Assembly (NCBI GenBank): GCA_903887485.1
Contig: CAISPV010000105.1
Span: 1-64,000, forward strand
Length of the DNA stretch: 64,000 bases
Source: an uncultured Desulfobulbaceae bacterium
GTDB taxonomy: Bacteria; Desulfobacterota; Desulfobulbia; Desulfobulbales; Desulfocapsaceae
Direction: 5' to 3'
The notes under the pieces were generated by a model. It was not told the DNA's origin. It saw nothing but the letters and a program-made list of their open reading frames with translations, and searched no databases. Each line of letters begins with the position of its first letter. Position 1 is the first letter of the stretch. This document shows positions 42,428-51,214 of the stretch, one piece after another. The position numbers and the translations under genes were made by a program.

Positions 42428-43477
42428 CCTCGTCCCGGCCGTTTCTCTTCTCAGGAAGAAGCCGATGAGGACGGCCAAGGTGAGGGTAAGCAGGGATCCG
42501 ACGCCTCCAGACACACTGGTGCCAAGTTGGCCACTGTTGTCCTGCCCTTCCTTGCCGGTTGTGGCGATTTCGGTTGTCGCCTCCCCACCCTGTTTTGCTG
42601 GAAAGGCATAATGGGCAAGAAAGGCGGTTTTTTCCTGAATGGCAGCCAGGACATGATGCAGGGATTGTTCCGTCCCGGTCACCTCGTCTGCGCCTGTGAC
42701 TTTGGCAATCGACCATTCCAGGCCATCCGGATTTTTTGAGGCATACCAGGAGAGGATGCCTCCGGTCAAGAGGGCCAGCGCCAGAAAGGCCAGGACGATA
42801 TTGCGCACGGAGATATTGCCCAGAGGCCGGCTCTCTACGGCGCTTTGCAATATCTCAGGCCGTGCCGTATAGACGAAGGATACCACCGTTGCGGTGACAA
42901 GTCCCTCGACAAGGCCAATGGCAAGGTGGATCGGCTGCATGAGGGCAACAAAGGTGGTGAACGGCAGAGCCGATATGCCGGAGGCGACTGTTTCGAGAAC
43001 CACGGAGAAGGCCCCGAGCTGGAGCGCGACGACGACCCCGATGATCGAGGCGATTGACAGCCTGGTCGGTGACGGCTGGCGGCCGATTATTTTCTTGTAG
43101 ATCAGGGGATAGGCGATAAAAGCTGGAAATATCCCCAGGTTGAAGATGTTGCAGCCCAGGGCCAGGATCCCGCCATCGGCAAAGAACAGGGCCTGGATTA
43201 CCAGAACCGACGCTATCGTCAGAAAGGCCGCGTACGGTCCGAGCAGGATAGCCAGCAGGAGCCCCCCGCCGATATGGCCGCTGGAACCGGTGGCGGGAAT
43301 GGTGAAATTGATCATCTGGGCGGCAAAGATAAAGGCGCCCAGCACCCCCATCAGCGGAATCTTGCGATCATCCAGATCCTTTTTGACCTTGGTCGAGCAA
43401 TAGGCGATCGTCCCTGCGGTCACCCCCCACATTGTTATTCCCACCGCCGGCGATAAAAGAGCGTCAGCCATATGCAT
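42410..43477 (-). CDS. nikMN: ECF nickel/cobalt transporter substrate-binding fusion NikMN
   Basis: A 355-residue fusion of CbiM/NikM (about 230 residues, six or seven helices) with a CbiN/NikN-like segment. The start is MHMADALLSPAVG. In CbiM/NikM, a His at position 2 is a metal ligand, so the start at 43477 is chosen over the longer frame (43507). AIFAAQMINFTIPATGSSGHIGGGLLLAILLGP and the His-containing MQPIHLAIGLVEGL carry other conserved metal-site residues. The second part has YASKNPDGLEWSIAKVTG, the characteristic periplasmic motif of NikN/CbiN. Nickel is favoured because of the NikR-like boxes upstream. The stop codon lies in a heptamer repeat. Confidence 0.9.
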   Translation of the reverse strand: MHMADALLSPAVGITMWGVTAGTIAYCSTKVKKDLDDRKIPLMGVLGAFIFAAQMINFTIPATGSSGHIGGGLLLAILLGPYAAFLTIASVLVIQALFFADGGILALGCNIFNLGIFPAFIAYPLIYKKIIGRQPSPTRLSIASIIGVVVALQLGAFSVVLETVASGISALPFTTFVALMQPIHLAIGLVEGLVTATVVSFVYTARPEILQSAVESRPLGNISVRNIVLAFLALALLTGGILSWYASKNPDGLEWSIAKVTGADEVTGTEQSLHHVLAAIQEKTAFLAHYAFPAKQGGEATTEIATTGKEGQDNSGQLGTSVSGGVGSLLTLTLAVLIGFFLRRETAGTRLKAEG

Positions 43478-43507
43478 AGTACGTGCCCCCAGAATTGTTT
43501 GTCGCAA

Positions 43508-43534
43508 GTATTACAAATTGAAATAACGTCATAC
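43508..43534 (-). promoter_or_regulatory. NikR-like operator, proximal copy
   Basis: GTATTAC-N13-GTCATAC, 31 bases before the NikMN start. Only one of seven paired positions is asymmetric. NikR sites in other bacteria follow the GTATGAC-N13/14-GTCATAC pattern. Confidence 0.6.
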
Positions 43535-43572
43535 TGCCTGAATACGGTATTTCAATTCGGGTGTCAATGAAA

Positions 43573-43599
43573 ATATTACAAATAAAAATATCGTCATAC
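43573..43599 (-). promoter_or_regulatory. NikR-like operator, distal copy
   Basis: ATATTAC-N13-GTCATAC, 65 bases from the first. The surrounding 60-odd bases are a diverged tandem copy of the proximal site (TATTACAAAT...GTCATAC...CAATT.GGGT.TCAA.GAAAA), so the site was duplicated together with its context. Confidence 0.55.
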
Positions 43600-43730
43600 G
43601 GCGTGAAGGCGTTGTTCCAATTTGGGTATCAAGAAAAAAAGAAGGAGTGGGTAATCGGGATATGGTGTTAACCTAACAACGGCAGGTGGATACAGTGATT
43701 TTGCAATAACTTCTTGTATTGCTAAACCTT

Positions 43731-43806
43731 CCCCTCACCCCGACCCTCTCCCAAAAGGAGAGGGAGTTTTTGCCCTTCTCCCTGAGGGAGGGTTGGGGAT
43801 GAGGGG
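43731..43806. repeat. CCCTCTCC/GGAGAGGG hairpin repeat
   Basis: Inner hairpin CCCTCTCC-CAAAA-GGAGAGGG and an outer pair CCCCTCACCCCGACCC / GGGTTGGGGATGAGGGG. A second copy of part of this sequence lies at 41306-41343. Palindromic non-coding repeats of this type are common in proteobacterial genomes. Confidence 0.7.
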
Positions 43807-43846
43807 GAGCGACATTGGCATTATGAAGTAACTGCTGTTTTTAGGG

Positions 43847-44593
43847 TTAACGAGGTGGATCGGTAAGTCTGAGGATAACGGCATTGGCGATGATGAGACC
43901 GAAGATGCCGGTCAGGGTGGGCAGACTGCCGAGGCTACGTCTTTGCCGTCCCCGGTCACCAAAGGGTGCGTCTGTGTCAGGCTGTTCTTCCGGCTCATCA
44001 TAATGCCAGGTGACGGCTTCCGTGGAGAAAACGCAGGAGATGCCCCGTTCGATGCCGGCGCGCCGAATCCGCTGGCGCAGGCGTTTGGCCAGGGGGCAGT
44101 TTCTGGTATCCATGAGATCGGCAATACGGATTTGGGTGGGATCGCTGCGCAGGGCCGCCCCCATCGACGAGATGATGGGGATGCGGCGGGTGTGGGCCGC
44201 AGTCAGCAGTTGCACCTTGGGGTTCATGGAGTCGATGGCATCGATCAGGATATCCGGGGCCGGGGTCAGGATCTGCTCCAGGGTGTCATCGCCTGCAAAG
44301 AGCTGCAGGGCCTCCACCCGGCACCGGGGGTTGATGGCCGCAATCCGCTCCCTTGCCACCTCAACCTTGGGGAGGCCGAGGGTGGTTTCGAGTGCCATGA
44401 TCTGGCGGTTGATGTTGGAGGGCTGGATAGTATCAAAATCAACCAGGCGCAGCCGACCGATCCCGGCCCTGGCCAACCCTTCGGCGACATGACCGCCGAC
44501 TGCGCCGATGCCGACGATGGTGATGAAGCTGTGCTGCAATATCTGAAATCGTTCCTCACCGAGGAACGATTGTATCCGTGAAAATCTCTCCAT
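43847..44593 (-). CDS. tcdA: tRNA threonylcarbamoyladenosine dehydratase (TcdA/CsdL)
   Basis: A 248-residue E1-like (ThiF/MoeB) enzyme. It ATP-dependently dehydrates the t6A base of tRNA to the cyclic form ct6A. Nucleotide-binding GIGAVGGHVAEGLARAGIGRL, the DFD.IQPSNINRQ segment, and DAIDSMNPKVQLL are typical of TcdA. The ending NAVILRLTD is also typical. The start is set at 44593 (MERFSRIQSFLG); the longer reading to 44731 runs into tatD in another frame. It overlaps tatD by 38 bases, so the two are likely translated together. A membrane anchor helix at the C-terminus, present in E. coli TcdA, is weak here. Confidence 0.9.
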   Translation of the reverse strand: MERFSRIQSFLGEERFQILQHSFITIVGIGAVGGHVAEGLARAGIGRLRLVDFDTIQPSNINRQIMALETTLGLPKVEVARERIAAINPRCRVEALQLFAGDDTLEQILTPAPDILIDAIDSMNPKVQLLTAAHTRRIPIISSMGAALRSDPTQIRIADLMDTRNCPLAKRLRQRIRRAGIERGISCVFSTEAVTWHYDEPEEQPDTDAPFGDRGRQRRSLGSLPTLTGIFGLIIANAVILRLTDPPR

Positions 44594-45347
44594 TTTTCCA
44601 TATCTGATGGCGGAATTCATTGAGGTCCATTTCCCGCATCGTCGCGGCCAGTTCGTACAGCATAGTGATCGCAGCAGGTTCGTCTGTTGTTCTTGCGCCG
44701 TCCATGGCGCCGCCGACAAGAGGCTGTCCATGGCTGTCGGTCTCCAGGAGCAGGTTGGTCATCGGGGTTTCCGAAAAGCAGGGGTGAACCTTGCCGGCGG
44801 CGGTCAGACGGCCTGAAAAGGAGATGAAGCAACCAAGCCTGATCAGCCGTTGCAGGGTCTCACGCGAACCGGCAAAGGAATGGATCATGATCGGCGGCAA
44901 CGGGTCTGCAAATTGTTCCAGGATTTCCAGCAGGCGGCCCCAGGCCTTGACGCAGTGGATAACGAGAGGCCGTTGCAGCTCCGAGGCCATCTTGAGCTGG
45001 GTCAGAAAGATCTGTTGCTGCCTGCCAAAATCAGCCCGGCAGCATTTGTCCAGTCCGGTCTCACCAATACCTGCCGGCACCTTCTGCAACAGGGACATGA
45101 GCCTGTCTTCCCATCCAGCCACCGCCGTTTCCGCAAACCAGGGATGGATGCCGAGGAAAGGGATGACCTCGTGTCCTCTTGCTGCCAGATCGACCACCGC
45201 CTGCCAATCCTCTTCGCGGGTGGTGTTGCAGAATATCCTGGCCACTCCGGCGCTTCTGGCCCGCACCATAATATCATCAATTATTGAGGACAGATGTCGC
45301 TTCTGCAGGTGGCAGTGGCTGTCAAGGTATCCGGCACCTGTTATCAT
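44556..45347 (-). CDS. tatD: TatD family metal-dependent DNase
   Basis: A 263-residue TIM-barrel hydrolase. Metal and catalytic motifs are present: YLDSHCHLQ (start), GIHPWFAETAV, IGETGLDKCC, HCVKAWGRLLEIL, MIHSFAGSRETL, and LLLETDSHGQ. TatD enzymes degrade DNA or act in tRNA/RNA turnover using two metals. It overlaps the ABC permease gene by 4 bases and tcdA by 38, suggesting one transcript. The combination with an exporter is probably incidental. Confidence 0.9.
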   Translation of the reverse strand: MITGAGYLDSHCHLQKRHLSSIIDDIMVRARSAGVARIFCNTTREEDWQAVVDLAARGHEVIPFLGIHPWFAETAVAGWEDRLMSLLQKVPAGIGETGLDKCCRADFGRQQQIFLTQLKMASELQRPLVIHCVKAWGRLLEILEQFADPLPPIMIHSFAGSRETLQRLIRLGCFISFSGRLTAAGKVHPCFSETPMTNLLLETDSHGQPLVGGAMDGARTTDEPAAITMLYELAATMREMDLNEFRHQIWKNGEIFTDTIVPR

Positions 45348-46387
45348 TCATTCCAGGAGAAGATTCGTGCGGCAATGGTCAGGCAGATGAGGGTGATGGC
45401 GACCAGTATCAGGCATTCGCCCTGAACATCGGCAAGGGTTGCCCCGTCATTCATGATCTTGCGGGCCCCGGTCAACATGTGGGTCAGGGGGAAGATCTTG
45501 GCGATGGCCTGAATCCAGGCGGGAGAGCCTTCGAGGGAAAACCAGACCTCAGAGAGAAACATCATCGGCCAGGAGATGAAGTTGAGGATGCCGCTGGTGA
45601 ATTCCTCGCTGGTGCCGCGGGCGGCCAGAACAAGGCCCATGGAGCAGAGGCTGAGCCCGCCCAGGAAAAAGATCAGGGCCAGGGCGCCATAGCTGCCATG
45701 CACCTGAAAGTGGAAGATCAGGTTGGAGCCGATCCAGACCACGATAATGGTGAACATGATGAGAAAGATGCGGGAGAGCATCTGGGCGCTCAGGTATTCC
45801 ATGGGGGTGAGGGGCGTGGCCTTGAGTCGTTTCAGCGTCCCGTTTTTGCGATATTGCACCACCACGTACCCGACCCCCCAGAGGGCGGAAAACATCATGT
45901 TCATACCGAGGATGCCGGGGAAAAGCCAGTCGATGTAGCGGATCTGCACCCCTTTGATCACCTGCTTGTCGGCCAGGCGGGCATTCTTGTCCTGAAGAGA
46001 GGCGAGGAAGATCTGTTCGGCGACATACCCCTGGGGAGAAGAATCATTGATCCAGTAACGGTGCTGCGGGGAGTGGATGTCAAGCAGCAGGTCAATCTTG
46101 AGGTGCTGCAGCTTCTCTTCACCTTCTGCCTGACTGGCGAAGGTGATAAATTGGAGGTATTTCCCCTGTTGAAAAGAAAGGGGCACCGTGCTGCCGGCGA
46201 AATCAATCTGGACCGTGGCCGACCAGACACCGATCTTGAACTGTTGATGTTCCTTGCCCCCAAAGATGAGACCAAAGCCGACAATAATCAGGAAGGGAAA
46301 GATAAAGTTCCAGCCAAAGGCGGCCCGGTCGCGGAAGAATTCGTGATTTCTGGCCGTAAACATGGCCCACATGCGTTTGAAGTTCAT
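45344..46387 (-). CDS. ABC-2 type exporter permease
   Basis: A 347-residue membrane protein with an N-terminal helix (FGWNFIFPFLIIVGFGLIFG), a periplasmic loop of roughly 130 residues, and five helices in the C-terminal half (MMFSALWGVGYVVV, IFLIMFTIIVVWIG, LALIFFLGGLSLCSMGLVLAA, FISWPMMFLSEVWF, LILVAITLICLTIAARIF). The pattern NGTLKRLKATPLTPMEYLSAQM is a YhhJ/DrrB-type signature. It pairs with the ATPase encoded 216 bases upstream on the same strand. The substrate is unknown (drug, lipid or polysaccharide). Confidence 0.85.
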   Translation of the reverse strand: MNFKRMWAMFTARNHEFFRDRAAFGWNFIFPFLIIVGFGLIFGGKEHQQFKIGVWSATVQIDFAGSTVPLSFQQGKYLQFITFASQAEGEEKLQHLKIDLLLDIHSPQHRYWINDSSPQGYVAEQIFLASLQDKNARLADKQVIKGVQIRYIDWLFPGILGMNMMFSALWGVGYVVVQYRKNGTLKRLKATPLTPMEYLSAQMLSRIFLIMFTIIVVWIGSNLIFHFQVHGSYGALALIFFLGGLSLCSMGLVLAARGTSEEFTSGILNFISWPMMFLSEVWFSLEGSPAWIQAIAKIFPLTHMLTGARKIMNDGATLADVQGECLILVAITLICLTIAARIFSWNE

Positions 46388-46448
46388 GATAAGATTTTTG
46401 TAACTATTTGATAATTATTTTTTTGCAGTTTATTCCTCAATGGCAAGA

Positions 46449-46503
46449 ATCGCCAGCAGGGGCTGGCTCCCACACGCCGTAGGAGACAGCCCTTGCTGGC
46501 GAT
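46449..46503. repeat. 17-bp inverted repeat between the ABC genes
   Basis: ATCGCCAGCAGGGGCTG (46449-46465) pairs with 46487-46503 with one mismatch. A small GGGTT/AACCC hairpin follows at about 46532. The sequence (CAGGGGCTGGCTCCCAC) resembles known dispersed palindromic repeats. Because it lies between the ATPase and its permease, it may set unequal expression. Confidence 0.65.
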
Positions 46504-46603
46504 ACCGGACTGGCCATAAAGCCCATATCTTCGGGTTAAAACCCGACCTACTATATTAGGGGTTCAAAAATCTTTTCTCAGCGCCTCAGCGGGAGATCAG
46601 CTT

Positions 46604-47488
46604 TCAATCCCGCAGTTTTTTGCCGGTCAGATATAAAAAAACATCTTCCAGGTTGGGTGAATGGACAGTCATCTCGGTCAGGTCAATATCAAGACTGAGC
46701 AGTTTGGTCAGGCCTTCCTGGACTTGGGCGGTTTTCAGGACAATGGTCTTGTCGCGGCGCTTCCAGCTAAAGGGCAGGGCGTCAAGGCTCATCTTGAAGG
46801 CTGACTCCGGCAGGAGGATGGAACTTCCCTGGCAATGGGTCTGGATCAGGCGGGCCGGGGTGTCCCAGGCAATGATGCTGCCCATATCCATAATCGCCAC
46901 CTCGTCGCAGAGGTATTCCGCCTCTTCCATGGAGTGGGTGGTCATGATGATGGTCTTCCCTTCCGCCTTGATGGTGCGGACAATATCCCACAGATTTCGG
47001 CGGGACTGCGGATCAAGACCGGTGGAAGGCTCATCAAGAAAGACCAGGCGCGGCCTGTTGATCAGAGCAAGGGCCAGCATCAGCCGTTGGAGCTGGCCGC
47101 CGGAGAGCTGGTTGTTTCGCTGTTTTAAGATGGGATGCAGGTCGCAGAGCTGGATCAGGTATTCAAGATCCTCGGGCTGTTGATACAGTTTGTGGAACGA
47201 GATCAGGGTTTCTTCGACGCTGAGAAAATTGAGCAGTGAGGTGTGCTGGAACTGGATGCCAATCTCCTCGCGGAATGACGCGCCTCGTGGTTGCCCCTGG
47301 TACAGGATCTCACCACTGGTGGCGGCAATAATATCCTCGACGATCTCCATGGTGGTGGTCTTACCGGCCCCATTTGGCCCCAGCAGACCAAAGCAGATTC
47401 CCTCGGTGACGGTAAACGAGGCATCCCTTACCGCGGTATTTTCTCCGAATACTTTTCTGAGATTGATGACTTCAACTATTTGATTCAT
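46604..47488 (-). CDS. ABC-2 type exporter ATPase
   Basis: A 294-residue ABC ATPase. Walker A GPNGAGKTTTMEIV, Q-loop GIQFQHTSLLNFL, signature LSGGQLQRLMLAL, Walker B LVFLDEPSTGLD, and H-loop TTHSMEEAEYL are intact. A C-terminal 70-residue extension (LTKLLSLDIDLTEMTVHSPNLEDVFLYLTGKKLRD) is as in drug/lipid exporters of the DrrA/CcmA type. The start is set at 47488 (MNQIVEVINLRKVF). The matching permease follows at 46387. The substrate is unknown. Confidence 0.88.
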   Translation of the reverse strand: MNQIVEVINLRKVFGENTAVRDASFTVTEGICFGLLGPNGAGKTTTMEIVEDIIAATSGEILYQGQPRGASFREEIGIQFQHTSLLNFLSVEETLISFHKLYQQPEDLEYLIQLCDLHPILKQRNNQLSGGQLQRLMLALALINRPRLVFLDEPSTGLDPQSRRNLWDIVRTIKAEGKTIIMTTHSMEEAEYLCDEVAIMDMGSIIAWDTPARLIQTHCQGSSILLPESAFKMSLDALPFSWKRRDKTIVLKTAQVQEGLTKLLSLDIDLTEMTVHSPNLEDVFLYLTGKKLRD

Positions 47489-47534
47489 ATAAGCGTAAGG
47501 TTCCCGGTTGATCGACGTTTTCGATATCCCATCA

Positions 47535-47665
47535 TGAGCCTCTTGCAAAAGTATAATTAGTGGTTCGACAGGCTCACCACGAGCGGGAAAAGGCTAATAA
47601 ATCCAATAAAGATACCGTTCACCCTGAGCCTGTCGAAGAGTATTACCGGAGTTTTGCAATAGGCC
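47535..47665. repeat. MITE-like element with GAGCCTCTTGCAAAA and TTTTGCAATAGGCCC ends
   Basis: The left end GAGCCTCTTGCAAAA and right end TTTTGCAATAGGCC are near-inverted. The inner part contains TTCGACAGGCTCA and TGAGCCTGTCGAA, another perfect 13-bp pair. The ends match the terminal repeats of the element at 57317-57456, so both families may use the same transposase. Confidence 0.65.
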
Positions 47666-47705
47666 CATTAGGAAAAGAATTTTATTTTCCGGTTCCTTAC
47701 CATTA

Positions 47706-48437
47706 TCACTTCGTTTTGCCAAGGAACTGATCCACCTCGGCCGGCATATCCTTCATCACCTGCGTATAGCAAGTGGGGCAGATACCATGGGTGAGCATGA
47801 CGTCCGCATGGCGGTGCAGGTAATCCTCGATTGGCAACCATGCCTCATCAATGTCCCGCACTTTTTTACAGTAGCTGCAGATGGAAAGAAGCCTTCGCAG
47901 GGTCTTCAGTTCGTATCTGGCCCGCTCCAGTTCCTCCACCTTGGCAGTCAAGGTCTGGTTGGTCGTGGCGAGTTCAGCGGTGCGCTCCTTGACCCGATCC
48001 TCCAGCTCCCGATTTTTCTGGTTCAGCTCCTCGATCAGCTCCTGATTCCGTTGCTTGAGATGGTATCGTTCCACCGCCTGGGTGATCGTGACCTGCAGAT
48101 CCATTTCGGTCCAGGGTTTGAGAATGTAGCGGTAGACATGCCCCTCATTGATGGCAGCGATGATATCCTGGGGATCAGTGTAGCCGGTGATGATGATCCG
48201 CTCGGCATCGGGCACCAGTTCCCGAGCCCTGGTCAGCAGGTCGACGCCCTTCATCCCCGGCATCCGCTGGTCGCTGACCACCAGGGCGATCTCCTTTTCC
48301 TCCTCCATTACCACCAGCGCCTCTTCGCCGGAGAGGGCGGTAAAGATCTCGAACCTGTCACAGAGCGCCTCCCGGAAGTTGATCAGGTTGATCTCCTCGT
48401 CGTCCACATACAGTATCTTACTCAAATTTGTCTTCAT
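47706..48437 (-). CDS. response regulator with coiled coil and C-terminal Cys cluster
   Basis: A 243-residue protein. The receiver fills residues 1-125 (ILYVDDEEINLINF, Asp56 in LVVSDQRMPGM, TGYTD, LKPW). A coiled coil follows (YHLKQRNQELIEELNQKNRELEDRVKERT). The last 60 residues carry CSYCKKVRD and CPTCY, two CxxC pairs that could bind zinc or iron. No DNA-binding or enzymatic output domain is seen, so the output could be by protein contact or through the metal site. ATG 48437 is used; the longer frame to 48563 lies inside the kinase gene. It follows the kinase gene by 28 bases. Confidence 0.85.
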   Translation of the reverse strand: MKTNLSKILYVDDEEINLINFREALCDRFEIFTALSGEEALVVMEEEKEIALVVSDQRMPGMKGVDLLTRARELVPDAERIIITGYTDPQDIIAAINEGHVYRYILKPWTEMDLQVTITQAVERYHLKQRNQELIEELNQKNRELEDRVKERTAELATTNQTLTAKVEELERARYELKTLRRLLSICSYCKKVRDIDEAWLPIEDYLHRHADVMLTHGICPTCYTQVMKDMPAEVDQFLGKTK

Positions 48438-48465
48438 GGTGTACCCCTGTGATGATTGATAGTTT

Positions 48466-50109
48466 TTACTGCCACTTGAGCGGCAGGGTAATTTCAAATT
48501 CGGCGCCCTGGCCAGGTTTGCTTCGGGCCAGGATTGTCCCCTGGTGTTTCTTGATGATGCCATAGGAGATGGAAAGTCCCAGTCCTGTGCCCATTTCTTT
48601 GGTGGTGAAGAAGGGCTCGAAGATCTGGTTGATCACCTCGGCGGGAATGCCGGGGCCGTTGTCATGGAACAGGATGTGCACCTGCTCCCCAGCCGGCCAG
48701 GTGCGGATCAGGATGGTTCCCTGCTCGGGTATCGCCTGTATTGCGTTGAGCAGGAGGTTCATGAACACCTGGTTGAGCTGCCCCTGGACACCCTCCACCG
48801 GCGGCAGATTTTCGGCCAGATCCAGGCTTAATTCAAGGCGATACTTGTACTCCGGATAGGCCAGCGAGCAGGTGGTGCGCAGGCAGTCGTTGATGTCCAC
48901 CGGCCTGGGCAGCTCATCGGCCGGTCGCGAAAAGTTTTTGAGGTCGCCGACGATTTTGTTGGTCCGCCGTGCCCCCTCGCTGATATTGTCGAGGAGCATG
49001 GTCAGCTTCCTGAAGATGGCCTCGCACCGCTCAATATCCGGTCGTTCTCCTGCCGGCCCATGGAGGAGTCCCTCCAACTCGCTGAGCTGTTTGCGTAGCG
49101 GCGGCAGCGCGCCGCTGATGAAATTGGTGGTATTGTTGATCTCGTGGGCAATGCCTGCCACCAGCCGGCCGATGGCCACCATCTTTTCCGACTGGGCCAG
49201 AAGTATGTGGCTCTCCTGGAGTTCGGTCATGGTCTGGCTCAGCTCCCGGGTGCGTTCCGTTACCGTCTTTTCCAGGCCGTCTTTAAGATCCTGGATGGTC
49301 GAGAAGGCCTTTTCGAGGTCGTTTACCAGCCGGGAAAAGGTATCTCCCAAAAGTCCCACCTCATCCGGCTCGACCGCTGTCTGGCTGCCTCGTGACCGGA
49401 TGGTGTCGATCAGTCGTTTGAGCGGCGTCAACGTCTCGCGGGTCAGAGCATATGTGGCGGCCAGGGAGATGAGCAGGAAGAGGATGGTCAGCGCCGTCGT
49501 CTGGAGCACGGTTTTGTTTACTGCCTGGCCGAATAGACATTTGCCTATAGCCAACTGGGCATAGCCGATCACGGTGCGGGCCTGTCCCTTTTTTTCGGTG
49601 TCAAAGAAAAGGGATTCGTTGCTCTGCAGGTTGGCAACCACCGAGACCGGCGTTGTGAAGATGATCAGCTCGTCGTTCTCCCAAACCTTTCCCTGATCCG
49701 GATTTTGGCGGAAGGTGGTGAGGGCCTTGGTCATGGGGTCGATCAGATGTTGAGAGCCTGGGTGTTTATCTGTTTTGGGGGGAAACTGGCGCAGCATGAC
49801 TCCGTCTTTGGTGTTGTAAACCGTAACCGCCTCGAGATCTTGATGGACATTGAGGGATACTAAGGTCTTCACTGCTTGGTCAATGCTGGTACGATCCTCG
49901 AAATAGAGCCCTGACTGGAGGGAGCCGGAGAGCATGGTGACCATCAGCTCCCCCTGCTGGTGCAGATGGTTCTTGAGCTCTTTGCGCTGGATTATATAGA
50001 AGGTTATCCCGGAGGTCACGGCAAAGCCAATCAGAATCAGGGACAAGGTCAGCAGGATCTTGAAGTTGAGGCCCATCCTGGGCAAACTGGGCCGAAGGGA
50101 AAGGCTCAT
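48466..50109 (-). CDS. membrane sensor histidine kinase
   Basis: A 547-residue kinase. Two membrane helices (about 18-40 and 203-222) enclose a roughly 150-residue periplasmic sensor with no named fold. A HAMP linker is followed by a coiled coil (EKTVTERTRELSQTMTELQES), the HisKA box with His322 in AHEINNTTNFISGALPPL (the NtrB/ZraS-like form), and an ATPase domain (NQVFMNLLLNAIQAIPEQGTI, NGPGIPAEVINQIFEPFFTTKEMGTGLGLSI). It overlaps the substrate-binding protein gene by 4 bases, so the two are likely co-translated and the binding protein could be its sensory subunit. The response regulator follows at 48437. Confidence 0.9.
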   Translation of the reverse strand: MSLSLRPSLPRMGLNFKILLTLSLILIGFAVTSGITFYIIQRKELKNHLHQQGELMVTMLSGSLQSGLYFEDRTSIDQAVKTLVSLNVHQDLEAVTVYNTKDGVMLRQFPPKTDKHPGSQHLIDPMTKALTTFRQNPDQGKVWENDELIIFTTPVSVVANLQSNESLFFDTEKKGQARTVIGYAQLAIGKCLFGQAVNKTVLQTTALTILFLLISLAATYALTRETLTPLKRLIDTIRSRGSQTAVEPDEVGLLGDTFSRLVNDLEKAFSTIQDLKDGLEKTVTERTRELSQTMTELQESHILLAQSEKMVAIGRLVAGIAHEINNTTNFISGALPPLRKQLSELEGLLHGPAGERPDIERCEAIFRKLTMLLDNISEGARRTNKIVGDLKNFSRPADELPRPVDINDCLRTTCSLAYPEYKYRLELSLDLAENLPPVEGVQGQLNQVFMNLLLNAIQAIPEQGTILIRTWPAGEQVHILFHDNGPGIPAEVINQIFEPFFTTKEMGTGLGLSISYGIIKKHQGTILARSKPGQGAEFEITLPLKWQ

Positions 50110-51062
50110 GGTGCGATTCCTCCCGAGTATATCTCGTCCACCGCTGCCTCGTTGATCGTTATCCCCATCCTGTGAAACACTTGGGTGTTGACGATCACCC
50201 GTTGCCGGCGCGGCGTTTCCATCGGGATCTCGCCAGGCTTCGTGCCGGCGAGGATACGGGCCGCCATGTCAGCCGCCTGGCTCCCCATGTCAGCCATGTC
50301 GAAGGTGATGGCCACGGCGGCCCCGGCCTTGAGGTACTTGTCTGAAAAACTGATAATCGGGATGCGGTTGGCCATGGAGAAGTCCCGCAGGGTCTGCAGG
50401 GCCTGCGGGTTGGTAACCAGCTCATCGGGCAGTAACCAGTAGGCGTCGATGGTGGTGGCCAGGCTGTTCAGGGCCTCGGGCACCAGGGCAGGAGAGGCAA
50501 CCTTTTTGAACAGCAGGGGCTTTATCGCACTCACCTGATTCATGAGCGCCTCCTGGACCCACTGGCCGCTCTGGGCCGGGTTGTACAGGGCACCGATACG
50601 GCGAACCTTGGGCATGAGCCGGCTCATCGCCTCCAGTTGCCGGGAAGGGAGGATGCGCAGGTCGATGCCGGTGAAGTTGGCGGGCAGCTTTCCGGCCGAG
50701 GGGGCCAGGAGGTAGAGGATGGGCGTCTGCTCCAGATCGCGGACGAAATCGAGGGCCGGATCGCCGATCACCACCACCAGTTGTGCATTTTGCAGTTGTT
50801 TTTTTAGCGCCCTCTTGTTCTCCTCGGGTTGCTTTGAGAGCAGGAGCTGTGATAAGGTACCATTAGTGATGCTCTTTGGTCCCGCAAGCGGCCGTTCTTC
50901 CATCCATGCCTTTTCAAAGCCCTGGCGGGCCTCCTCGTAGGGCTTCAACGGCGAAGACTGGAGCAGGACGCACTCCTGTCCCCAGGCCGTTGTCGCCAGC
51001 AGCAGGGCCAGCAGCGGCAGGATGAGGGTTATAAGCGTGGGCGGATGATGTCCGTGTTTCAT
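50106..51062 (-). CDS. ABC-transporter-type substrate-binding protein linked to a kinase
   Basis: A 318-residue exported protein with a signal peptide (LITLILPLLALLLATTAWG). The sequence follows the type I periplasmic-binding family used for Trp/Tyr-like ligands (ABC_sub_bind, PF04392): LVVVIGDPALDFVRDL, RRIGALYNPAQSGQWVQ, VPEALNSLATTIDAYWLLPDELV and PRRQRVIVNTQVFHRMGI. No ABC permease or ATPase lies nearby, so it is more likely a sensory receptor than part of a transporter. It is the first gene of the minus-strand trio and is divergent from the TonB receptor across a 152-base gap. Confidence 0.83.
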   Translation of the reverse strand: MKHGHHPPTLITLILPLLALLLATTAWGQECVLLQSSPLKPYEEARQGFEKAWMEERPLAGPKSITNGTLSQLLLSKQPEENKRALKKQLQNAQLVVVIGDPALDFVRDLEQTPILYLLAPSAGKLPANFTGIDLRILPSRQLEAMSRLMPKVRRIGALYNPAQSGQWVQEALMNQVSAIKPLLFKKVASPALVPEALNSLATTIDAYWLLPDELVTNPQALQTLRDFSMANRIPIISFSDKYLKAGAAVAITFDMADMGSQAADMAARILAGTKPGEIPMETPRRQRVIVNTQVFHRMGITINEAAVDEIYSGGIAP

Positions 51063-51214
51063 CAGGGATCACAGAGTCGAGGACGTGATTGATTATCTGT
51101 CATTCTTCTTTCATCTAATAGGAAACTGCGTCTTATTGCAAGTGAATCCGTCAACCATCCTCAGCGTGAGGTGTTGGCTTTTTATCCACCGTCAAGAGAA
51201 GGAACTTAAAAACG

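Noticed and set aside
45284-46411. 375-codon plus-strand frame opposite the ABC permease
   Set aside because: Composition (Gly/Asp/Glu/His-rich, no motif) and position identify it as a shadow of the permease gene.
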